A stretch of 30,078 nt of DNA from positions 1 to 30,078 of the forward strand of contig DKMK01000104.1 in NCBI GenBank assembly GCA_002469545.1, read 5' to 3'. The first letter of the stretch is position 1. Every line of letters begins with the position of its first letter. The notes under the pieces were generated by a model. That model was given only the letters and a program-made list of their open reading frames with translations. It was not told where the DNA came from and did not search any database. Below are positions 25,815 to 30,078 of the stretch, in pieces. The stretch is from Rhodobacterales bacterium UBA7416. GTDB taxonomy: Bacteria; Pseudomonadota; Alphaproteobacteria; Rhodobacterales; Rhodobacteraceae. The position numbers were made by a program, and so were the translations under genes.

Positions 25815-26215
25815 TCGGACGTTTAAACCATGTGGCAATTGCTGTGCCTGATTTGGACGCTGCGATGGCGCAATATGCGGGTGCATTGGGCGCGTCTGTT
25901 GGCCCCAAGGATGACTTGCCCGAACATGGTGTAACCGTTGTCTTTATCGAACTGCCCAACACCAAGATCGAATTGTTGTATCCTTTGGGCGAAGGAAGCC
26001 CAATCGCTGGCTTCCTAGAGAAGAACCCATCAGGTGGCATTCATCACATGTGCTACGAAGTGGAAGACATCGCAGCGGCCAGTGAAAAGTTAACCTCGGA
26101 GGGCGCGCGGGTATTGGGGGATGTCAAAATTGGCGCACATGGAAACCCTGTTATTTTCCTACATCCCAAAGATTTCAATGGCTGTTTGATTGAGCTGGAA
26201 GAAGTAAAAGCCTAA
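25811..26215 (+). CDS. mce: Methylmalonyl-CoA epimerase
   Basis: A 134-residue vicinal-oxygen-chelate protein that interconverts (S)- and (R)-methylmalonyl-CoA between the Pcc and mutase steps. Metal-binding positions are visible: the first histidine in LNHVAIAV (H7), KIELL, GIHHMCYEV and the last glutamate in GCLIELEE. Length is normal. The start overlaps the mcm stop as ATGA (25811-25814), so translation is coupled and it belongs to the pcc operon. It ends 63 bases before the convergent downstream gene; that gap has no clear terminator. Confidence 0.95.
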   Translation: MIGRLNHVAIAVPDLDAAMAQYAGALGASVGPKDDLPEHGVTVVFIELPNTKIELLYPLGEGSPIAGFLEKNPSGGIHHMCYEVEDIAAASEKLTSEGARVLGDVKIGAHGNPVIFLHPKDFNGCLIELEEVKA

Positions 26216-26278
26216 GTGCCCGCAGACGAACCTTGGCTTAAAGACCAGATTCCCGTCGATAATTACAGGTCCGCGTCG

Positions 26279-26635
26279 TTAAGTTTTAACAGGGTTGGCC
26301 CAAAAAACGATGGCGGATGCCAACTCAGTTTTATGAAATTCTCTGGCCTCGGGGCCAGCTGTCGTACCCGTGAAACGGCCAAGGTTTTTGGCGTGCACGA
26401 AAAAACCCGCGGCGGGCAGACGGCTGCCTGATCTACTAATCACAAGGGCTGCGATGAACGGACGGGACGCGGCGGCGTCCTCTTCCATCAGGATTTCCAA
26501 TGCGCTGGTGACTTGATGGATGGTTTTGGGCGGGGCCAAGTTCATGGCCAGCGCCAATGCGTTGTAGGTTATTGGCGTGGCGGACTGCGCCATTTCGCAC
26601 AGGTGGGTGCGAATGCGTTTGGAAAGTATTGTCAT
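26279..26635 (-). CDS. Small protein of unknown function with MGMT/ATL-like sequence spacing
   Basis: A 118-residue protein starting at ATG 26635 (MTILSKRIRTHLCEMA). The frame continues upstream, but that part is low-complexity in appearance and lacks a ribosome site; an ATG at 26678 is a weak alternative. The middle resembles the winged-helix part of O6-alkylguanine transferases or ATL proteins: PITYNALALAMNL, then PKTIHQVTSALEILM, then a region ending GSRLPAAGFF. The PCHR/PWHR active-site motif is absent. I recognise no named family. No membrane segment. It is convergent with mce and lies downstream of the GH16 gene on the same strand, 104 bases apart. Confidence 0.6.
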   Translation of the reverse strand: MTILSKRIRTHLCEMAQSATPITYNALALAMNLAPPKTIHQVTSALEILMEEDAAASRPFIAALVISRSGSRLPAAGFFVHAKNLGRFTGTTAGPEAREFHKTELASAIVFWANPVKT

Positions 26636-26739
26636 GTTTTGATTATCCGCATTGTTATGGATATACGAGTGCTTCATCCTGCACCAAAGGATAACACATT
26701 TGCTTGGAATAAAAAGGCACCTCCGAGCCTGCTTTATTT

Positions 26740-27462
26740 TTAAGTTCCCGTACCCGCGGTTCGCGGTGTGAAGCCCATTTGCAGCACTTTGGCCTGTCCG
26801 CTTGTTCCCGATAGCGTTTCGCCTGACCATAATTTGATGGATGGATCGGCGGCCCAGATGTTGGCGAAGAGGCGGCCTGCCACAGCGGGAATGGGGCCGT
26901 CGATGGCGCGGCGTTCATAGATTAATGTATCACCGACATACCAACGCACAAATCCATCACCCCATTCAAAGGCATAGGCGCGGGGTTTGTCGGCGGCGTC
27001 GAAATCGAGATCGATGAATTTGTTCCACATCTTGCCGTCTACGAACAGGGCCAGATGGATTTGACGGGTGTTTTTGCCCAGAAATTCAATATCGATTTCA
27101 TCGTGGCGGGTGCCGTAATGGGGGCCTGTGTAGGTGAAGAACCCCGTGACAACGCCCGCACCGCGTAGGGGCTGCATTATCACCTCGTATCGGCCAAATC
27201 CAGTGGGGGTATTGCGGCGCAGGGAGCCACCGAGGTAGCGGTTTTTGCGGCCCTGTTGTGGGGTCAGGGACAGGGTGAGGCCGTTGTTGATCGCGACCTG
27301 TTTGGTTGACCAATCGGTATCGAAATGGGGGTGTTTGAAGGTGTAGTTGGCGATTGACCAGTGGTGGGCGTCAAAGGATTTGAACCGTTCGTCAAAACCA
27401 TCGGCCATGATTGGTGATGCCATTGAAAGTGCCACCATAGAAATCCCCCAAAACAACCGCAT
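26740..27462 (-). CDS. Secreted glycoside hydrolase family 16 protein (beta-glucanase, ExoK-like)
   Basis: A 240-residue protein with a signal peptide (residues 1-20, cleavage after SPIMA). The GH16 jelly-roll core holds the catalytic motif HDEIDIEFLG with nucleophile E122, D124 and acid/base E126. It is expected to cut beta-1,3/1,4-linked glucans or galactans outside the cell, or to trim an exopolysaccharide as ExoK does. ATG 27462 has AGGTG eight bases upstream; an earlier TTG at 27483 does not. No exopolysaccharide operon lies here. G+C is visibly higher than in the flanks (39 of 60 in the line at 27181). The exact substrate is unknown. Confidence 0.9.
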   Translation of the reverse strand: MRLFWGISMVALSMASPIMADGFDERFKSFDAHHWSIANYTFKHPHFDTDWSTKQVAINNGLTLSLTPQQGRKNRYLGGSLRRNTPTGFGRYEVIMQPLRGAGVVTGFFTYTGPHYGTRHDEIDIEFLGKNTRQIHLALFVDGKMWNKFIDLDFDAADKPRAYAFEWGDGFVRWYVGDTLIYERRAIDGPIPAVAGRLFANIWAADPSIKLWSGETLSGTSGQAKVLQMGFTPRTAGTGT

Positions 27463-27612
27463 TCCGACCACACCTGTTAACAAAACGTTAACGTATGGTT
27501 AGAGACAGTTTTAGCTTAATTCTATGAAAATTTTAGGTGATGGTTAATGAGTGTGAGGAGACTTACCTAATACGTCACCAATTTACAGTTTCTCAGTAGA
27601 GACACCTCTATT

Positions 27613-27621
27613 ACTTATCCA
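27613..27621. repeat. Left copy of direct repeat ACTTATCCA flanking the dGTPase gene
   Basis: ACTTATCCA lies 30 bases beyond the 3' end of the dGTPase gene; the same nine bases recur at 29134-29142, beyond its 5' end. With two more bases on the left, 10 of 11 match. A target-site duplication is possible, but chance is not excluded. Confidence 0.25.
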
Positions 27622-27651
27622 TATGCAAAAACTTATAGCCACTTGCTACAT

Positions 27652-29004
27652 TTATAATTTATCGAAAACGGAACCAAGTCTGGGGCTGAATAACCGCTCG
27701 TAGGTCTTTAACAAATAACTATCTGTCATACCTGCAACGTAGTCACAAATTACGCGTAAGTCCTCGCCGCTATTCTTATAATCTTTATATATGTCGCGAG
27801 GTAAAAATGCTTTGGGTTCTGATTCTAACACTTCAAAAACAGCCACAACCATTTGTTGCCCTTTGAACTCTAGATGCTGGACTTCAGGGCTTTTAATAAC
27901 AATATCAGTCACAATTTTTTTAAGAGCATTTAAAAATTTTTCAGCGACGCCATTCATCGCTATACGATATTTTAGTAAAGGTTCATCAAATGCCAAATTC
28001 TCTACGATTTCGGCATTTGCGATGAAGAACCCTACAAGCCGGCTTATTGTGTGCTTCCGTTCTTGGCTTCGCCCAAATATCTGGTTAACAAACTGGCCAT
28101 AAATGTCGTTCTCATATTCCGTAGGATAGCGTTCCTTTAGGTAGTCTAGGTAGGTAGAGCATTTTTCAGGGGTAACAATGTCTTCAAAGTCGTCTTTATC
28201 GATCAAGCGTAAAGCAATAGCGTCCTCGAAATCGTGAATGCCGTATGAAATATCGTCGGCCACATCCATAATGCTACAATCCAGAGACTTGTGTGATGAC
28301 TTCTTATGCTTCCCTCCCTGCTGCGCTGTCATTTCTGTAAAAGTCTTATGATCAGATTTGGATAAGTCCTTTAAAATCCATTCAACAACCTCCATTTCAC
28401 TATCCATATAGCACTTCGGTGGTTTGGAACTGGCTCGATCGATCAGCTTTACGGTAGTTGTATTTTTAACGAGTTTTGGAGACATTTCACTGCCATTTGC
28501 AAGGCTATATTTAATCGGATATTTCAATGTTCCTAGTAGCGTTCGTCTTGTTAAATCTGCGCCGTTGTTCTCGGAGAACTTTTCTAACTTTGACAAAATT
28601 CGGAGTGTCTGGCCGTTTCCCTCAAAACCGCCTGAATTCCCGCGCATACAGTAATTCAGTGCTACCTCGCCGCCATGTCCAAATGGTGGGTGCCCCAAGT
28701 CATGTGCACAAGCAATGGCTTGAATCATTGGGAGGTCAGGTAAGTAGTCAAATATGTCGTGGCCTTCGTTGTCTTTTTCGATTTGTCTCGTTACGCCAGA
28801 TGCGATTTGTGATACCTCAAGTGAATGTGTCAACCGAGTGCGATAGAAATCACTATCCCCAAGATTAAGGATTTGAGTTTTGCCTTGAAGCCTGCGAAAT
28901 GAACCAGAGTGTATTATTCGTGCGTAGTCCACATCCCAATTGCTACGAGCGTCACTGTCACGTTTTGACCAACCACTCTTACGTTCTTCCCAGATAATTT
29001 TCAT
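27652..29004 (-). CDS. dGTP triphosphohydrolase, HD domain, antiphage dGTPase-like
   Basis: A 450-residue HD-domain enzyme that cuts dNTPs, usually dGTP, to nucleoside and triphosphate. The metal and catalytic residues are visible: H60 in RTRLTHSLEVSQ, H101-D102 in CAHDLGHPPFGHGGE with H105, H110 and E113, and the later aspartate in MDVADDISYG. FEGNGQTLRIL is family-typical. The length and the opening (IWEERKSGWSKRDSD, then FRRLQGKTQIL, SDFYRTRLTHSLE) resemble the longer type tied to phage defence by dGTP depletion, not the roughly 380-residue alphaproteobacterial housekeeping form (recalled). Its sampled G+C is low (23/60 and 25/60) between richer neighbours, suggesting transfer. No ribosome site is obvious. 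Confidence 0.9.
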   Translation of the reverse strand: MKIIWEERKSGWSKRDSDARSNWDVDYARIIHSGSFRRLQGKTQILNLGDSDFYRTRLTHSLEVSQIASGVTRQIEKDNEGHDIFDYLPDLPMIQAIACAHDLGHPPFGHGGEVALNYCMRGNSGGFEGNGQTLRILSKLEKFSENNGADLTRRTLLGTLKYPIKYSLANGSEMSPKLVKNTTTVKLIDRASSKPPKCYMDSEMEVVEWILKDLSKSDHKTFTEMTAQQGGKHKKSSHKSLDCSIMDVADDISYGIHDFEDAIALRLIDKDDFEDIVTPEKCSTYLDYLKERYPTEYENDIYGQFVNQIFGRSQERKHTISRLVGFFIANAEIVENLAFDEPLLKYRIAMNGVAEKFLNALKKIVTDIVIKSPEVQHLEFKGQQMVVAVFEVLESEPKAFLPRDIYKDYKNSGEDLRVICDYVAGMTDSYLLKTYERLFSPRLGSVFDKL

Positions 29005-29133
29005 GAATTTTTTTTCTTATCAAATAGATTGTTAAAAAAGAAACAGCTCAGTTTTTGAGATATTTATGATTACAACTTATGGTGGTTTTTGTAAAAGTAC
29101 CAGTAAAATTTTGTTTTTAATCAAAGTCATGTA

Positions 29134-29142
29134 ACTTATCCA
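29134..29142. repeat. Right copy of direct repeat ACTTATCCA flanking the dGTPase gene
   Basis: The second copy of the nine-base repeat, on the same strand and 130 bases beyond the dGTPase start. Between them the two copies enclose only that gene and AT-rich intergenic DNA (29005-29133 holds nothing else recognisable). Confidence 0.25.
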
Positions 29143-29195
29143 AGGAGAGTGCCAGGAAGTTTGACTAAACCTCGACCTTCGTTAATTGTTGTAAG

Positions 29196-29543
29196 TTACG
29201 AATGCACCATAACCGCCACGACAAGCGGTTCGGGGTCTTTGGCAAAGTATTGGGTTTGGCCTCGGCGGAGTTCTGTTAGCAGGGCCGCTTGGTTGCCCCG
29301 TGGTGTTTTGGCGATCTGCATGAGGTTGGTTAGGGTGGGGCCTTTGCCAGCCAGTACATCCGCCCGTAGCTGTTCGTGGTTGGCGATGATGTAGGACTTT
29401 ACCTGTGAGCGGCGTGCATTATATCCCGCGTTTTGGATGCCCGTTGTCAGCGCACCCACGGGTAACAGCAGGGGGGTGCCGATGTGGTTGGCATTGGGGT
29501 TTGTGCATCCCAATAGGATAAGGCATAAGGTGAGTGTGCGCAT
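29196..29543 (-). CDS. Small lipoprotein of unknown function
   Basis: A 115-residue protein with a type II signal: MRTLTLCLI followed by the lipobox LLGC, acylated cysteine C13. The mature part is about 100 residues with GTPLLLPVGALTTGIQNAGY and RRSQVKSYII, then a helical Leu/Arg region and an apolar end (PLVVAVMVHS). I recognise no named domain. It probably sits on the periplasmic face of a membrane. It diverges from rplU across 211 bases. The local sequence is G+C-rich (38 of 60 in the line at 29281), unlike the dGTPase next to it. Confidence 0.7.
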   Translation of the reverse strand: MRTLTLCLILLGCTNPNANHIGTPLLLPVGALTTGIQNAGYNARRSQVKSYIIANHEQLRADVLAGKGPTLTNLMQIAKTPRGNQAALLTELRRGQTQYFAKDPEPLVVAVMVHS

Positions 29544-29589
29544 GATCCAAATGTAGGGGCGTTTTGCCAGATTACAAAGGACAAAGCGC

Positions 29590-29618
29590 TTGACTTATAT
29601 CGCCCATTTTCGGATAAG
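29590..29618 (+). promoter_or_regulatory. Sigma-70 promoter for rplU
   Basis: TTGACT (29590-29595) and GATAAG (29613-29618) with a 17-base spacer. It would give a 5' leader of about 130 bases. A perfect TATAAT also occurs at 29655-29660, without a convincing -35, and may be a second promoter. Confidence 0.5.
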
Positions 29619-29687
29619 CCGCCATCTGTACGAGTCATTCGTGCAGAGTATTTGTATAATCGTCCGATAGGGCGCGCAGTTTGAAGG

Positions 29688-29702
29688 CGAGGATGATCCT
29701 CG
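29688..29702 (+). other. Short hairpin in the rplU leader
   Basis: CGAGGA and TCCTCG pair around a TGA loop, 53 bases before the rplU ATG. It is a small, G+C-rich stem in the untranslated leader. It might be a binding site for ribosomal-protein feedback, but nothing here proves it. Confidence 0.35.
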
Positions 29703-29754
29703 AAACGCCTAGAAATAGGGGCCGAAAGACGCGGAAGATAAAGGAAAGACGCAT

Positions 29755-30078
29755 ATGTTTGCGGTTCTAAAAACTGGCGGTAAGCAGTATAAAGTTGCCA
29801 GCGGGGATATCCTGCGTATTGAAAAAGTTACTGGCAATGCTGGTGACACTGTTCAATTCAACGAAATTTTGATGATGGGTGGCGATACGCCAGTTATCGG
29901 CGCACCAAGAGTTGCAGGCGCTGCTGTTCAAGCAGAAATCCTGGAGCAAGCTAAGGGCCCGAAGCTTATCAACTATGTTAAGCGTCGTCGTAAGCACAGC
30001 AGCCAACGTACAAAAGGTCACCGTCAACAGATCACTGTTTTGCGCGTAACTGACATTTTGGCAAAAGGCGCAGAGAAA
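29755..30078 (+). CDS. rplU: 50S ribosomal protein L21 (5' part, runs off the window)
   Basis: The first 108 residues of L21, which binds 23S rRNA in the large subunit. MFAVLKTGGKQYKVASGDIL and the basic block KRRRKHSSQRTKGHRQ are typical. The frame is still open at the last base. In Rhodobacterales the protein often has a C-terminal extension rich in Lys, Ala and Gly (recalled), so the remaining part could be substantial. AAGGAAAG precedes the ATG. rpmA usually follows rplU, beyond this window. Confidence 0.96.
   Translation, partial: MFAVLKTGGKQYKVASGDILRIEKVTGNAGDTVQFNEILMMGGDTPVIGAPRVAGAAVQAEILEQAKGPKLINYVKRRRKHSSQRTKGHRQQITVLRVTDILAKGAEK

Noticed and set aside
26216..26431. A 71-residue plus-strand frame directly after mce, starting GTG.
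   Set aside because: It overlaps the better-supported minus-strand gene from 26279, has no ribosome site of its own and no family-like sequence.
26693..26735. Terminator between the GH16 gene and the downstream small gene (AGGC/GCCT with T-run, minus strand).
   Set aside because: The stem is only four bases; too weak to list.

Overview
The window looks like chromosome from a marine alphaproteobacterium of the order Rhodobacterales (roseobacter group). The reasons are gene content: an MttB-superfamily protein that starts with a basic Arg/Gly tract, a DUF6456/DUF6477-type pair, a PccR/ScfR-type regulator beside pccB, and the pcc-mcm propionyl-CoA module. G+C looks close to 50 percent or slightly lower, which is low for the group. 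The species assignment is inference. Most genes are housekeeping or central metabolism. No insertion sequence, integrase, CRISPR array or prophage is visible. No gene-free stretch exceeds 300 bases once RNA genes are counted.

Left part (1-8.2 kb): a membrane fatty-acid-hydroxylase/sterol-desaturase protein and an orphan MttB-like methyltransferase; a divergent pair of small-family proteins (DUF6477-like and DUF6456-like HTH); then, on the minus strand, a SufT-like and an IscA-like Fe-S assembly protein (start/stop overlap) and triosephosphate isomerase. Queuine tRNA-ribosyltransferase (tgt) diverges from the Fe-S pair and converges on an unusual four-helix membrane protein with a C-terminal SRPBCC-like domain.

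Middle (8.2-16 kb): lon protease with a heat-shock-like promoter and a perfect terminator; a ThDP-dependent acetolactate-synthase-like enzyme divergent from an Lrp/AsnC regulator; an ACT-domain protein; tRNA-Val(UAC); an EamA/DMT exporter; a small secreted protein with a TTG start and its own terminator; tRNA-Asp(GUC) with a bidirectional terminator; and a LysR-MaoC two-gene unit.

Right-centre (17-26.2 kb): a propionyl-CoA block. mmsA makes propionyl-CoA from (methyl)malonate semialdehydes. pccB and pccA carboxylate it to methylmalonyl-CoA, the epimerase (mce) inverts it, and B12-dependent mutase (mcm) makes succinyl-CoA. pccR, divergent from pccB, is the likely regulator. TTTGCAA-type boxes lie in both the pccR/pccB and the LysR/mmsA intergenic regions, suggesting one regulon.

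Right end (26.2-30.1 kb): a compositional mosaic. It holds a small conserved-looking protein with MGMT/ATL-like spacing, a secreted GH16 glycanase, an AT-richer dGTPase gene resembling the antiphage dGTPase type, a small lipoprotein, and the 5' part of rplU (ribosomal protein L21), which runs off the window.
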